Of a DNA stretch of 64,000 nt, positions 1 through 9,929 are shown one piece after another. Within the stretch, counting starts at the first letter, position 1, and every line of letters starts with the position of its first letter. Under the pieces are notes generated by a model, which saw nothing but the letters and a program-made list of their open reading frames with translations, did no database searches and was not told the origin of the DNA. This DNA is from Psychrobacter sp. Ps6 (lineage in GTDB: Bacteria; Pseudomonadota; Gammaproteobacteria; Pseudomonadales; Moraxellaceae): positions 328,873 to 392,872 of the forward strand of contig NZ_JADQAI010000002.1 of assembly GCF_022129235.1 (NCBI RefSeq), given 5' to 3'. A program made the translations under genes and the position numbers.

Positions 1-206
1 AGTTTCGCTTCGATATCACGAATACGCGCTTCGCAAAAGCCTTGTTGCTCACGGGCAGCGTGGTATTCAGCGTTTTCTTTTAAATCGCCGTGCTCGCGGG
101 CTTCAGCAATCGATGCGGTGATGCGTGGACGGTCGACACTTTTTAACTGTTTTAATTCAGCTTCTAAAGCTGCATGTCCTTGCGGAGTCATGGGATAACG
201 TTGCAT
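1..206 (-). CDS. greA: Transcription elongation factor GreA, N-terminal part (cut by window edge)
   Basis: GreA binds in the secondary channel of RNA polymerase and stimulates cleavage of backtracked transcripts. Only the first 68 codons are present; the rest lies beyond base 1. The visible protein begins [18 protein letters not shown] and continues through [20 protein letters not shown] and [12 protein letters not shown], the classic coiled-coil tip of GreA with its paired acidic residues (E and D of EHGDLKEN). The ATG at 206 is preceded by TAAGGA seven bases upstream. In enterobacteria greA stands apart from carAB; here it follows carB in the same direction, with about 325 bp and a terminator-like hairpin between them. 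The identification is firm. Confidence 0.93.
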   Translation of the reverse strand, partial: MQRYPMTPQGHAALEAELKQLKSVDRPRITASIAEAREHGDLKENAEYHAAREQQGFCEARIRDIEAK

Positions 207-231
207 GTTTTTTCCTTAAACCAATAACACC

Positions 232-256
232 ACACCATCTCATAAGGAGATGGTGT
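232..256 (-). promoter_or_regulatory. Hairpin in the greA 5' leader
   Basis: A perfect 10-bp inverted repeat (ACACCATCTC / GAGATGGTGT) with a 5-base loop, ending 26 bases upstream of the greA start. No T-run follows it in the greA direction, so it is not a plain terminator. It could stabilise or control the leader. The E. coli greA leader is known to release a short RNA (GraL); equivalence here is speculation. Confidence 0.45.
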
Positions 257-380
257 CAATGTTGTTGCAATGAGTATGAAATATAAAAAGAGCGGGGTTC
301 AGATGGTGTCGTCAGTAAATAGGCTGTTGTGTGTTAGCACCTCTACTTTTAGCACCAAGCGCACTGAACCTTACGTAATA

Positions 381-414
381 AAAAGCATAGTCGCAATTTA
401 GCCACTATGCTTTT
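381..414 (-). terminator. Probable rho-independent terminator after carB
   Basis: Inverted repeat AAAAGCATAGT / ACTATGCTTTT with a 12-base loop; on the minus strand the stem is followed by TTTTTATTA. It lies about 120 bp past the carB stop and separates carAB from greA. The A-T flanks make it partly bidirectional. The stem is short, so efficiency is uncertain. Confidence 0.55.
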
Positions 415-532
415 GTAGGTTTGTCTCTTTCAAGATATTGTTTTTTTAACGTATGATTATCACAAAATAATCAATAACAAGTCTTGGCTAAGCTTTTATA
501 TAAGCTTAGCGGTTATGCTTAATCTACTGAAA

Positions 533-3500
533 TTATTCAGCCGCGTCAATAGACTTTGCTTGCTCATGCAAATCTTGTAACTTATAGACATCAAACGGTA
601 AGTCAATGGCATAAGATTTACAAACCGCATCGGCTGCACCTAACGTCGTGACATAGAAGACTTTGCCCTGTAGCGCACTGCGGCGGATAGAGAACGAGTC
701 CTCTTGAGCCTGCTTGCCTTCAGTCGTATTGATAATCAGGTCAATTTTGCCGTTCTTTAGGGCGTCAACGATGTGCGGGCGACCTTCAGTGACCTTGTTG
801 ATTTGCTGACTTTCAATACCAGCGTCGCTCAGTACTTTTTGCGTGCCAGTGGTTGATACGATATTAAAACCGAAATCTGCAAGCTGACGGGCGATTGGGG
901 CGATTTGTCCTTTGTCGCTATCACGAACTGAGATAAAGACCGTCTTGGTCTCGCCTTCAGTCGGTAGACCTGGCAGACGCTCATTACTACCGATAATGGC
1001 TTTGTAAAATGCTTCGCCAAAAGTCTTACCTACGCCCATGACTTCACCCGTTGATTTCATCTCAGGACTCAAGATTGGATCGACACCAGGGAACTTAGCA
1101 AATGGGAATACCGCTTCTTTAACCGCGTAAAATGAAGGAACGATTTCAGTGGTAAAGCCTTGGTCTTTCAGTGACGTACCAGCCATACAGCGAGCGGCGA
1201 TTTGTGCTAATGACGTACCAATACACTTAGAGACAAACGGGACAGTACGGGCAGCACGAGGGTTCACTTCTAAGATATAAACCGTTTCACCTTTGACCGC
1301 GAACTGAACGTTCATGAGGCCAACCACGCCAAGCTCCTTTGCCATAGCCACGGTTTGTGCACGCATGACATCACACAGCTCATCTGATAGTGAGTATGGC
1401 GGTAGTGAGCAAGCTGAGTCACCAGAGTGGACACCTGCCTGTTCGATATGCTGCATGATACCGCCAATCACGACATCTGTACCGTCACATACACAGTCCA
1501 CATCGACTTCGATGGCATCGTCCAAGAAGCGATCTAACAATACGGGCGCTTCGTTTGACGCTTGTACGGCGGTACGTAGATAGTGTCTTAGTTCATCTTC
1601 GTTATAGACAATTTCCATCGCGCGACCACCAAGGACATACGATGGACGTACAACCAGTGGATAGCCCACATCTTTTGCTTTAACCAAGCCATCTTCTAAG
1701 CTGGTGGCTAGAGCGTTTGAGGGTTGCACTAAGTTCAATTGCTGAATCATGTGCTGGAAGCGCTCACGGTCTTCAGCGCGATCAATCGCATCAGGGCTAG
1801 TGCCGATGATTTTTACGCCCGCAGATTCTAAAGCGCGGGCAAGTTTCAATGGCGTTTGACCACCGAACTGCACAATCACACCATCTGGGTTTTCGATACG
1901 GACGATCTCTAGCACGTCTTCTAATGTGATTGGCTCAAAATACAGACGGTCGGAGGTGTCATAATCGGTTGAAACCGTTTCAGGGTTACAGTTGACCATG
2001 ATGGTCTCATAGCCGTCTTCACGCATGGCAAGCGCTGCATGTACACAGCAATAATCAAACTCGATACCTTGACCGATACGGTTAGGGCCGCCACCGATAA
2101 CCATGATTTTTTTCTTGTCAGTTGGGTTGGCTTCACATTCGCTATCGTAGGTTGAGTACATATAAGCGGTGCTGGTCGCAAACTCTGCAGCACAGGTATC
2201 GACACGCTTATACACGGGATAGACGCCTAAATCCCAACGCTTTTTGCGTAGCTGCTTTTGTGAGATACCAAGCAATTTAGCCAAACGCAAATCTGACAAG
2301 CCTTTACGCTTAAAGCGACGTAGGTTGTTTTCGTTTAAGCCACCAAAACCCAGTGATTTTACGATTGCTTCAGTTTTCACGATGTCTTCAATCTGTACCA
2401 AGAACCATGGATCAATCTTGGTGTAATTAAATACCTCGTCAACACTCATACCAACGCGGAACGCATCAGCGATATAGTAGATACGATCAGGAGTTGGAAT
2501 GGTTAAGCGATTGATAATCTCGCTACGAGCCTTTTCAGCACTTACTTTGGATAAATCAACTTGCTCATCAAAACCGTCCGCGCCTGTTTCCATACCGCGT
2601 AGTGCTTTTTGCATAGACTCTTGGAAATTACGACCGATCGCCATGACTTCGCCGACCGATTTCATCTGAGTCGATAGGATGTTGTCCGCTTGTGGGAATT
2701 TTTCAAAGTTAAAGCGAGGTATCTTGGTGACGACATAATCAAGCGCAGGCTCAAAGCTCGCTGGCGTTTTGCCACCCGTGATGTCGTTTTGCAATTCATC
2801 TAGCGTATAACCAATCGCTAGTTTTGCTGCAATTTTGGCAATTGGGAAACCAGTTGCTTTTGAGGCTAGGGCAGACGAGCGCGATACACGTGGGTTCATC
2901 TCGATGACGACCATGCGGCCCGTATCAGGGTTGATACCGAACTGGACGTTTGAGCCGCCTGTTTCCACACCGATCTCACGCAGTACCGCGAGTGATGCGT
3001 TACGCATGATTTGATATTCTTTATCCGTCAATGTCTGCGCTGGCGCGACAGTGATTGAGTCGCCTGTATGCACACCCATTGGATCAAAGTTTTCGATGGC
3101 ACAAATGATGATGCAGTTGTCGTTTTTGTCACGAACCACTTCCATTTCGTACTCTTTCCAACCAATCAATGACTCATCTATAAGCAGCTGATGGTTTGGT
3201 GATAGATCAAAACCGCGCTCACAGATTTCAATGAACTCATCGCGGTTATACGCGATACCGCCACCTGAACCGCCCATAGTGAATGAAGGGCGAATGATAC
3301 AGGGATAACCCATTTTTTCTTGGGTTGCGAAGGCTTCTTCCATCGTTTCAGCGGTTTCAGCGCGTGGGCACTCAAGGCCGATGCGCTTCATCGCTTTGTC
3401 AAATAAGTCGCGATCTTCTGCCATCTCGATTGAGTCTTTGGTCGCGCCAATTAGCTCGCAGTCATATTTGGTTAATACGCCGTGCTTGTCTAGGTCTAGT

Positions 3501-3796
3501 GCGCAGTTTAGGGCAGTCTGTCCGCCCATAGTTGGTAGAATTGCATCAGGGCGCTCTTTGGCAATGATTTGCTCAACCGTCTGCCACGTGATCGGCTCGA
3601 TATAGGTGGCATCCGCCATGACAGGATCGGTCATGATGGTCGCAGGGTTTGAGTTGACCAAGATGACACGGTAGCCTTCTTCTTTTAGTGCTTTACACGC
3701 CTGTGCGCCTGAGTAGTCAAACTCACATGCTTGGCCGATGACGATAGGGCCTGCGCCAATGATAAGAATGCTTTTTATGTCGGTACGTTTTGGCAT
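533..3796 (-). CDS. carB: Carbamoyl-phosphate synthase large subunit
   Basis: Makes carbamoyl phosphate from ammonia (channelled from CarA), bicarbonate and two ATP, feeding arginine and pyrimidine synthesis in the cytosol. The 1087-aa product is close to the E. coli length (1073). It shows the two homologous ATP-grasp halves: the first begins at [18 protein letters not shown], the second near residue 570 at [18 protein letters not shown]. Each carries a glycine-rich ATP loop ([24 protein letters not shown]) and an NPR metal-site motif ([36 protein letters not shown]). The last ~140 residues form the MGS-like allosteric domain ([27 protein letters not shown]). It follows carA in the same direction with a 152-bp gap, so co-transcription is likely. 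The ribosome binding site is weak; the start is set by homology. Confidence 0.98.
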   Translation of the reverse strand: MPKRTDIKSILIIGAGPIVIGQACEFDYSGAQACKALKEEGYRVILVNSNPATIMTDPVMADATYIEPITWQTVEQIIAKERPDAILPTMGGQTALNCALDLDKHGVLTKYDCELIGATKDSIEMAEDRDLFDKAMKRIGLECPRAETAETMEEAFATQEKMGYPCIIRPSFTMGGSGGGIAYNRDEFIEICERGFDLSPNHQLLIDESLIGWKEYEMEVVRDKNDNCIIICAIENFDPMGVHTGDSITVAPAQTLTDKEYQIMRNASLAVLREIGVETGGSNVQFGINPDTGRMVVIEMNPRVSRSSALASKATGFPIAKIAAKLAIGYTLDELQNDITGGKTPASFEPALDYVVTKIPRFNFEKFPQADNILSTQMKSVGEVMAIGRNFQESMQKALRGMETGADGFDEQVDLSKVSAEKARSEIINRLTIPTPDRIYYIADAFRVGMSVDEVFNYTKIDPWFLVQIEDIVKTEAIVKSLGFGGLNENNLRRFKRKGLSDLRLAKLLGISQKQLRKKRWDLGVYPVYKRVDTCAAEFATSTAYMYSTYDSECEANPTDKKKIMVIGGGPNRIGQGIEFDYCCVHAALAMREDGYETIMVNCNPETVSTDYDTSDRLYFEPITLEDVLEIVRIENPDGVIVQFGGQTPLKLARALESAGVKIIGTSPDAIDRAEDRERFQHMIQQLNLVQPSNALATSLEDGLVKAKDVGYPLVVRPSYVLGGRAMEIVYNEDELRHYLRTAVQASNEAPVLLDRFLDDAIEVDVDCVCDGTDVVIGGIMQHIEQAGVHSGDSACSLPPYSLSDELCDVMRAQTVAMAKELGVVGLMNVQFAVKGETVYILEVNPRAARTVPFVSKCIGTSLAQIAARCMAGTSLKDQGFTTEIVPSFYAVKEAVFPFAKFPGVDPILSPEMKSTGEVMGVGKTFGEAFYKAIIGSNERLPGLPTEGETKTVFISVRDSDKGQIAPIARQLADFGFNIVSTTGTQKVLSDAGIESQQINKVTEGRPHIVDALKNGKIDLIINTTEGKQAQEDSFSIRRSALQGKVFYVTTLGAADAVCKSYAIDLPFDVYKLQDLHEQAKSIDAAE

Positions 3797-3948
3797 AGTT
3801 AGAGCTACCTTCGTTTGATGATATTTTAAGTAATCTTTATTTTTGATAACGCTTATGGCGTTTTATACTTACAATGCGTTGTTACAGTACTACTCAAACC
3901 GCTTTTAGCGATTCAAGCATTGACTTATTATCAAGTTATAATGAATCG

Positions 3949-5190
3949 TTAAGCTTGAGCAGTTTTAGCCGCTTCCATCATCTCAGCAAACTTATCAAAT
4001 AGCGGACCACAATCATGTGGGCCAGGGCTGGCTTCTGGGTGACCTTGGAAGCTAAAGACTGGCTTGTTGGTCAGCTCGATGCCTTGGTTAGTACCATCGA
4101 ATAATGAGCGATGCGTTGACTTAACGTTTTCTGGTAGCGTGTCTTCATCAACCGCAAAGCCATGGTTTTGACTGGTAATCATCACTGTGCCAGTCGCTAG
4201 ATCTTGCACCGGATGGTTGGCACCATGGTGGCCCGTTTTCATTTTGATGGTATTGGCGCCGCTGGCAAGACCGATTAGCTGATGGCCTAAGCAGATGCCA
4301 AACGTTGGTAGGTCTGTTTCTTCAATAATGTGACGTACGGCGTCGATTGCATAATCACAAGCGGCAGGATCACCAGGGCCATTTGATAAGAAGATACCGT
4401 CTGGGTTCATCGCGAGCACGTCTGCAATAGGCGTTTGTGCTGGGACCACCGTCACGTGACAGCCGCGGTCGACGAGCATACGCAGGATGTTAGTTTTGCT
4501 GCCAAAGTCATAAGCAACGACGTTGAATTTGGCATCGATATGAGTGCCGAGCTGCTTAAAGAAGCCGCCAGTACCACTGTCATGGCTACCCGCCACGTCA
4601 CGGTTGAGTAAGGTGTCTGATAGATCCCATGTGCCTGCTGTCCACTCAAAACTGTCTGTCGTGCAGCATTCTTTTGCCAGATCCATGCCCTTTAGACCTG
4701 CAAAGCCTTGTGCCAGCTCAATCGCTTTTTGCTCGTCGTCGCTTGTGATCGTCTCACCGTTTGAGGCAGTCATGATACAACCGTTTTGTGCGCCTTTATC
4801 ACGTAATAGGCGGGTCAATTGACGCGTATCAATTTCAGCGATAGCGACGGTATTGTTACGTTGTAGATAGTCGCTTAGTGATTCTGAGTTGCGGAAGTTA
4901 GAGGTTGCCATAGTGGCGTCACGGATGATCAGACCGTCTGCCCATACTTTGTGACCGTTACCAGACTCGGTATCCTCGGCATTGGTGCCTGTATTACCGA
5001 TATGCGGATAAGTTAGGGTCACCAGCTGTCGCGCATAACTTGGATCGGTTAGAATTTCTTGATACCCTGTCATGGCGGTATTAAATACCACTTCACCAAC
5101 ACGATGACCTAGGCTGCCGATACTGACACCGCGAAAAATTGTACCGTCTGCTAGTGCCAAAATTGCTTGTGTTTCTACCGATGAATTCAA
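3949..5190 (-). CDS. carA: Carbamoyl-phosphate synthase small subunit (glutamine amidotransferase)
   Basis: Hydrolyses glutamine and passes ammonia to CarB. The 413-aa protein has the CPSase small-chain domain (about 8-140) and a class I glutamine amidotransferase domain (about 222-405). The nucleophile elbow is [11 protein letters not shown] with Cys300, and the partner residues sit in [13 protein letters not shown] (His384, Glu386). The start is a TTG at 5190, chosen because GGAGG lies six bases upstream and no ATG in frame is nearby; the product then begins [16 protein letters not shown]. The short stretch at about 196-212 (serine/glycine-rich) between the domains looks like a lineage-specific linker. 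About 285 bp upstream is non-coding and should hold the carAB promoter; no ArgR or PyrR-type site was recognised. Confidence 0.97.
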   Translation of the reverse strand: MNSSVETQAILALADGTIFRGVSIGSLGHRVGEVVFNTAMTGYQEILTDPSYARQLVTLTYPHIGNTGTNAEDTESGNGHKVWADGLIIRDATMATSNFRNSESLSDYLQRNNTVAIAEIDTRQLTRLLRDKGAQNGCIMTASNGETITSDDEQKAIELAQGFAGLKGMDLAKECCTTDSFEWTAGTWDLSDTLLNRDVAGSHDSGTGGFFKQLGTHIDAKFNVVAYDFGSKTNILRMLVDRGCHVTVVPAQTPIADVLAMNPDGIFLSNGPGDPAACDYAIDAVRHIIEETDLPTFGICLGHQLIGLASGANTIKMKTGHHGANHPVQDLATGTVMITSQNHGFAVDEDTLPENVKSTHRSLFDGTNQGIELTNKPVFSFQGHPEASPGPHDCGPLFDKFAEMMEAAKTAQA

Positions 5191-5475
5191 GGATTGCCTC
5201 CGCTATTATTGGTGAGTGCCATCATGTTTTGTGGGTTAGGGTTTTGCTCTGTATCCTTTTATTTACCGCACCTGACTGCTATCAGATAAAATAAATCAAA
5301 GGGCGACACACAAAAATTTTCCACAAAAAAGCGAGAAGACATTATTGATGAAAACTACAAAACTCACTCGATAGTGAATAGGTAACTTGCATCATGTCCG
5401 CTCGCTTAGGCACAGATTTTGCGTATTATATACAAAATAGTAACTTATGGCTAGTATCAAGGGCAAACTGAGTGA

Positions 5476-6024
5476 TTAAAACTGGTAGTGGACAGACAGC
5501 CCGTAATAGTCAGGTGCAAGATTGGTTGTGATGAGAAGCTGATCGTTATAGCTTTTGGTCAAATACATACTACTGGCAACCCCTAGTGCTGCACCAGCAA
5601 ATACATCAGCCACATCATGTTTTTCCGCTTTAACACGGCTATAACCCACAAAAGTTGCGCCAACATAAGCTGGAATACTATATTCTAATCCATAGCGTTT
5701 ATGAATGAAGCTTGCGCCCTGAAATGCCAAAGAAGTATGTCCTGATGGGAAGGAGTCATTGTCGCTATGGTCAGGGCGCTCTTTATTAATGGTTGACTTC
5801 ACAGCATAGGTCACGGCAAGATTGGTAGCAAATGATTGATAAAATTGCTGACGTCCCTCTTTATCATTCATATAATGCGTGCTGCCATAAGCAATGGCAG
5901 GTATGGCAACCGCAACAATGTCACCGGCTCTCTCCAAACTTGAGGTATCTTCAGCATAACTGGGCGCGGTGATGATCACACTACTTGCCAACAAGATAAT
6001 AGGTACGTGTGTTTCGCGAAGCAT
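5476..6024 (-). CDS. PAP2-family acid phosphatase, exported
   Basis: Probable membrane-associated or periplasmic phosphatase of the PAP2 superfamily (phosphatidic acid, PgpB or class A acid phosphatase type); the substrate cannot be told. All three motifs are present: K-x6-RP in KSTINKERPD, PSGH in FPSGHTSLAF, and SR-x5-H-x3-D in SRVKAEKHDVAD, giving the two catalytic histidines. An open frame extends upstream to 6213, but the ATG at 6024 has AAGGA seven bases upstream and opens a good signal peptide with likely cleavage after SYA (residue 24), so the 182-aa form is preferred. The C-terminus ends HYQF, like an outer-membrane protein, though the protein seems too small for a barrel. Divergent from the next gene across 262 bp. 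Confidence 0.82.
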   Translation of the reverse strand: MLRETHVPIILLASSVIITAPSYAEDTSSLERAGDIVAVAIPAIAYGSTHYMNDKEGRQQFYQSFATNLAVTYAVKSTINKERPDHSDNDSFPSGHTSLAFQGASFIHKRYGLEYSIPAYVGATFVGYSRVKAEKHDVADVFAGAALGVASSMYLTKSYNDQLLITTNLAPDYYGLSVHYQF

Positions 6025-6286
6025 GGATGCGTCCTTAGTAGGGTAGCGGTACTTGTTAGGGCAGGCGCTACGATAGCAAAATGAGAATATTGGCCTTGCT
6101 AATTGTACTATAAAGTGGACACACGATAAGGTATTAAATGGGATTGTATACTGTAAAATATATTTTTTATGGCTATGGTCCAAAGTGAGATGGTTCTTTG
6201 ACATGCGAATCAAATAAGCATAAAAATGATTGTGGTATAACCAATGACTTACTCCAAAATAACATTATCCTTACTAAGGAAAAACG

Positions 6287-6823
6287 ATGATATTTAAATA
6301 TTTAGACAAAACCCCTGAGTTTGCCGTACCTTTCAACGGTTGGATTGCTGACTCGGCACAAGTAATCGGTGATGTGTATTTGGGTTATCAGGCCAATGTT
6401 TGGTTTGGTGCGGTGATACGCGGCGATAACGATCGTATTCATATCGGCGACTATAGTAATGTGCAAGAAAATAGTGTGATTCACACTGATGCAGGTATCA
6501 AAGTGACTATCGGTGATTACGTGACTATTGGCCATCTAGCGATGCTGCATGGCTGTGAGATCGGTGATAACAGTCTGGTTGGTATCGGTGCGGTGGTACT
6601 CAATAATGTCAAAATAGGTAAAAACTGCCTGATAGGGGCGAAAGCCTTAATTACTGAAGGTCAGGTTATTCCTGACAATTCCCTGGTGATGGGCGCGCCT
6701 GCAAAAGTGGTCAAGACGTTAACAGATGAGCAAGTAGCGATGCTAAAAATGTCAGCGCTGCATTATGCTGAGCGTTGTCAAAAATTCAAAACAGGTTTAA
6801 CAGAAATAGCGATGCCTGACTAA
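6287..6823 (+). CDS. Gamma-carbonic-anhydrase-like hexapeptide-repeat protein
   Basis: A 178-aa left-handed beta-helix protein of the YrdA/PaaY/CaiE group. Repeated hexapeptides run through most of the chain (VIGDVYLGYQANVWFGAVIR, IGDYVTIGHLAMLHG, IGDNSLVGIGAVV). The three histidines expected to bind metal are in SVIHTD and GHLAMLHG. Members of this family include gamma-class carbonic anhydrases and thioesterases of phenylacetate metabolism; activity cannot be decided from sequence. The ATG has AAGGA six bases upstream. Stands alone, divergent from the PAP2 gene. Confidence 0.85.
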   Translation: MIFKYLDKTPEFAVPFNGWIADSAQVIGDVYLGYQANVWFGAVIRGDNDRIHIGDYSNVQENSVIHTDAGIKVTIGDYVTIGHLAMLHGCEIGDNSLVGIGAVVLNNVKIGKNCLIGAKALITEGQVIPDNSLVMGAPAKVVKTLTDEQVAMLKMSALHYAERCQKFKTGLTEIAMPD

Positions 6824-6982
6824 AGGTAAATGGTTAAAGCAATTATAAGTGGACAGATCACAAGGTACGAGCTTTATCTAATTGATGTACTATTTAATTA
6901 ATGTACTCCTCCTTAGTCGATAATCGTACCTAATTTTATTAAAAGATTCATATTTTTTCGCAACCAACGATAAGGTCTCACC

Positions 6983-7684
6983 ATGCAGGCAGTTCCAGCA
7001 CAAACACAACAAAAACAACTGGCGTTATTTGATTTAGATCATACCTTACTGGATGTCGATAGCGACTATCTGTGGGGTGAGTATATCGTCAAGCACGACC
7101 TTGTCGATGAGGCTGAGTATCGTACTGCCAACCAGAAGTTTTATAATGACTATATCGAAGGGACGTTAGATGCGACAGAGTATAATGAATTCGTCGCGCA
7201 GTTTTTGAGTAGTCTGCCGCTTGATAGACTTGATGAGCTAAGAGAAGATTACATCAAAAGCGAAATCGAGCCACATATTCGCCCAAAAGCAATGGAAGCA
7301 TTGTGCCAGCATATTGAGCAAGGGCACGATGTGGTGATTATTTCTGCAACCAATGATTTTGTGGTGTCCGCTATTGCCAAGCGCTTTGGCATTGAGTCAG
7401 CCAATGTATTGGCTACGCCGCTTGAGATAAAAGATGAGCGTTATACGGGCAAGCTGACTGATAAACCAAACTTTCAGGCAGGCAAGATCTACCATTTAGA
7501 TAAATGGCTCAATAAGCAGCAAGCCGCGGGCATCACCTTTGAAAAAACCTATGCCTATTCAGACTCCAAAAACGATATTCCATTGCTAGAATGGGCGGAT
7601 GTGGCGATCTGTGTGTCACCTGATGAGGCGCTACATGCTCATGCCTTGGCGCATCGTTGGGCAGTAGAAGACTGGTCAATCTAG
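6983..7684 (+). CDS. HAD-IB family phosphatase (SerB-like)
   Basis: A 233-aa haloacid-dehalogenase-type phosphatase of subfamily IB. Motif I is LFDLDHTLLD (nucleophile Asp17, acid Asp19), motif II lies in VVIISATND, and motif IV is AYSDSKNDIPLLEW. The helical cap sits between motifs I and II (about 30-95). The family includes phosphoserine phosphatase and histidinol-phosphatase-like enzymes; the substrate is unknown. ATAAGG lies eight bases before the ATG. A 7-bp hairpin (CTAGATT/AATCTAG, 7681-7698) overlaps the stop codon but has no T-run. Next gene downstream is prfB, 114 bp away. Confidence 0.85.
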   Translation: MQAVPAQTQQKQLALFDLDHTLLDVDSDYLWGEYIVKHDLVDEAEYRTANQKFYNDYIEGTLDATEYNEFVAQFLSSLPLDRLDELREDYIKSEIEPHIRPKAMEALCQHIEQGHDVVIISATNDFVVSAIAKRFGIESANVLATPLEIKDERYTGKLTDKPNFQAGKIYHLDKWLNKQQAAGITFEKTYAYSDSKNDIPLLEWADVAICVSPDEALHAHALAHRWAVEDWSI

Positions 7685-7798
7685 ATTGCTTAATCTAGTA
7701 ATAGTAGGAACAAGAATAATTAGACAACCATTTATGATCAATCTCATTTAAAATAGCGCCAAATGCGTTATTTATTTTTTAGAAAAACAGGAACACTT

Positions 7799-8894
7799 AT
7801 GGAAATCAATCCGTATCAAGAACAAATTAAAGACTTATCAGAGCGTGGACAGGACTTGCGGAGGTATCTTTGACTTCGATGGCAAGCAAGAACGCTTAGA
7901 GGAAGTCAATTTAGAGTTAGAAAACCCAGAGCTGTGGAATGATCCAGAGCGAGCAACCAAGATTAATAAGGAAAAAAGCCACCTTGATGGTGTTATCGAT
8001 GTCGTGGTCTCTCTTGAAACCACGCTAGAAGATGCGTCTGCCATGCTAGAGTTGGCAGTAGAAGCAGAGGATGAGTCCTTGCTTGCCGATGTACAGAGCG
8101 AGCTAGATGATGCCGAGCAGCGCGTAGCCGATTTGGAGTTCCGCCGTATGTTTAGTGGCGAGATGGATCCAAACAACTGCTACTTGGATATCCAATCAGG
8201 TAGTGGTGGCACCGAAGCACAAGACTGGGCGGAGATGCTATTGCGTATGTATACACGCTGGGCAGAAGCTCACGGCTTTAAGGTAGACGTGATTGAAGTG
8301 TCTGCTGGCAGTGTCGCGGGTATCAAGTCGGCCACGATTGAGATCAAAGGCGACTACGCGTTTGGTTGGCTGCGTACTGAGATTGGCGTCCATCGTTTGG
8401 TACGTAAATCACCATTTGATAGCAACAATGGTCGCCATACGTCGTTTGCGGCGGTGTTTGTCTCGCCTGAGATTGATGATAATGTCGAGATTGACATCAA
8501 CCCTGCTGACTTGCGTATCGATACCTATCGCTCATCTGGGGCGGGCGGTCAGCACGTCAACACGACAGATTCTGCAGTACGTATTACTCATGAGCCAAGT
8601 GGCGTGGTGGTGACTTGTCAGAACGAACGTAGTCAGCACGGCAACAAAGCCACGGCGATGAAGATGTTACGTGCCAAGCTCTATGAGCTTGAAATGCAAA
8701 AACGTATGGAAAAACAACAGGCGGTTGAAGACAATAAGTCTGATGTCGGCTGGGGCAGCCAGATTCGCTCATACGTGCTCGATGATTCTCGTATCAAGGA
8801 TCTGCGTACCGGTGTTGAAACCTTTAACACGGGCGCGGTACTAGATGGCGATCTCGATCAGTTTATCGAAGCCAGTCTAAAAGCAGGACTGTAA
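7799..8894 (+). CDS. prfB: Peptide chain release factor 2, expressed by programmed +1 frameshift
   Basis: RF2 recognises UAA and UGA and triggers peptide release in the ribosome. Translation starts at ATG 7799 (AGGA eight bases upstream) and runs 24 codons to an in-frame TGA at 7871-7873. A +1 slip on CTT-T then continues from GAC at 7872 to the stop at 8894, giving 364 aa, the usual RF2 length (E. coli 365). So the CDS is join(7799..7870,7872..8894). RF2 identity is set by the anticodon-like SPF tripeptide in [12 protein letters not shown] and the catalytic GGQ in [15 protein letters not shown] gene caller that ignores the shift would start at 7845 and miss the true N-terminus ([17 protein letters not shown]). 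The gene is not broken; the stop is an autoregulatory sensor of RF2 level. Confidence 0.97.
7859..7874 (+). promoter_or_regulatory. prfB programmed +1 frameshift site
   Basis: The sequence reads CGGAGG-TAT-CTT-TGA-C. The internal Shine-Dalgarno GGAGG (7860-7864) sits three bases before the CTT slip codon, the same spacing as in E. coli, where the element is AGGGGG-TAT-CTT-TGA-C. The slow TGA decoding at low RF2 lets peptidyl-tRNA-Leu slip from CTT to TTT. Confidence 0.95.
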
Positions 8895-8936
8895 AATAGA
8901 ATTTAAATATCAACCAACATGTAATTAAGGAAGATT

Positions 8937-9221
8937 ATGCCAAGCGTAAATAATTATTTTGATGACAAAGTGACATCCATTGCTTTTCAAACAGCAGCCA
9001 AGCCTGCAACGGTAGGTGTTATGGAAATCGGTGAGTATGAATTTGGCACTAGTGAGTTTGAGACTATGAGTGTGGTGAGCGGTGCATTGACGGTTAAGCT
9101 ACCAGAGAGTGATGAGTGGCAAACGTTTAATGCTGGCGAGCAATTTACCGTTGAAGCCAATCAAAAATTCCAAGTAAAAGTTGACGTAGAAACCGCTTAT
9201 TTATGTGTATACGGTAAATAA
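8937..9221 (+). CDS. ppnP: Pyrimidine/purine nucleoside phosphorylase
   Basis: A 94-aa single-domain cupin of the PpnP (formerly YaiE, DUF1255) family, which phosphorolyses a broad range of nucleosides. The length equals the E. coli protein. Family landmarks are visible: [13 protein letters not shown] near the N-terminus, [16 protein letters not shown], the core [13 protein letters not shown], and the end [16 protein letters not shown] lies five bases before the ATG. It is 42 bp downstream of prfB and could be read through from it. A strong hairpin terminator follows at 9251-9285. Confidence 0.93.
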   Translation: MPSVNNYFDDKVTSIAFQTAAKPATVGVMEIGEYEFGTSEFETMSVVSGALTVKLPESDEWQTFNAGEQFTVEANQKFQVKVDVETAYLCVYGK

Positions 9222-9250
9222 TGACTTTTATTGTAAAGTAGTATCAAAAT

Positions 9251-9285
9251 AAAAAAAGCCAAGCATTTGATGCTTGGCTTTTTTT
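9251..9285. terminator. Bidirectional rho-independent terminator
   Basis: Stem AGCCAAGCA / TGCTTGGCT, loop TTTGA, flanked by seven A on the left and seven T on the right. It lies between convergent genes (ppnP and the GNAT gene) and can serve both. Confidence 0.93.
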
Positions 9286-9313
9286 GTGGGCATGTCATTC
9301 TCTAGCTCACTCT

Positions 9314-9766
9314 TTATAAGTCTTTACGGTACTGCACCATGTCTGTCTGAGTGGCAATGGCATCATAGAGTTTGCGAGCGGCGGTGTTACTTTCTTGTGT
9401 CGTCCAGTAGACGCGGTTACAGTCTTGGTCCTTAGCAAAGGAGTAGACATGTTCAATCAATGCGCGTCCTACGCCTTGACCACGGACATTATCCGCGACG
9501 TATAAATCTTCTAAGTAACAACACGCGTTAGTATTCCATGTGTTGGGATGCAGTACCACATGGGTAATGCCTACCAAAACATCATCCCTCCACGCCCCAA
9601 ATCCATAAACAGGGATGTCGTCATCAAGCAGATTGCGCCACGTCGTCTCCGTCGTGCTTGATGGCAAATTGGTCTCATAAAATGTCAGATAGTTTTGCCA
9701 TAAGTGCGCCCAAAGATCATGATCGGCGAGAGTTAGTGGCTTTATTTTTACAGGTGAATGGTTCAT
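9314..9766 (-). CDS. GNAT-family N-acetyltransferase
   Basis: A 150-aa acetyl-CoA-dependent acyltransferase. The acetyl-CoA binding motif A is clear in LYVADNVRGQGVGRALIEHV (R/Q-x-x-G-x-G/A), preceded by the beta-4 strand CCYLEDLYV and followed by VYWTTQESNTAARKLYD, the usual motif B with N and Y contacts. Substrate unknown; the family acetylates amines, protein N-termini and antibiotics. The start is the only reasonable ATG, but no good ribosome binding site precedes it. It converges with ppnP and is divergent from the topoisomerase gene. Confidence 0.88.
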   Translation of the reverse strand: MNHSPVKIKPLTLADHDLWAHLWQNYLTFYETNLPSSTTETTWRNLLDDDIPVYGFGAWRDDVLVGITHVVLHPNTWNTNACCYLEDLYVADNVRGQGVGRALIEHVYSFAKDQDCNRVYWTTQESNTAARKLYDAIATQTDMVQYRKDL

Positions 9767-9929
9767 TTTTTATAAACTTAAGTCGTGATTAGTGCTGAAT
9801 TATGCCTCAAAAATGCAGCACTTAGAACCCTTATCACTGCTATATTTTACACAGGATTACACTTTGTCCGTGGCAAACAAACAGCAAAAATAACCGCAGT
9901 TTATTATGCTAAAACCATAAAATTATTAG

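Larger units (their letters stand above)
207..532. other. Intergenic region between carB and greA
   Basis: No open frame that looks coding. It holds the greA leader hairpin (232-256), a terminator-like hairpin (381-414) and a second 9-bp inverted repeat GCTAAGCTT/AAGCTTAGC at 487-510. The last lies just after the carB stop but lacks a clear T-run. The greA promoter should lie between about 257 and 380 but no boxes were assigned. Confidence 0.6.

Noticed and set aside
487..510. 9-bp inverted repeat after carB considered as terminator
   Set aside because: No T-run on either strand; the hairpin at 381-414 is the better candidate.
829..3605. Several open frames of 60-94 codons within carB on both strands
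   Set aside because: Shadows of the carB reading frame without start signals or protein-like sequence.
6025..6213. 63-codon N-terminal extension of the PAP2 phosphatase
   Set aside because: The ATG at 6024 has a better binding site and a proper signal peptide.
7681..7698. Hairpin at the stop codon of the HAD phosphatase gene
   Set aside because: Short stem with no T-run; not reported as a terminator.
7845..7873. Apparent internal start for RF2 and a stop codon that would make prfB a pseudogene
   Set aside because: The in-frame TGA is the known programmed frameshift signal with its internal Shine-Dalgarno; the true start is ATG 7799.
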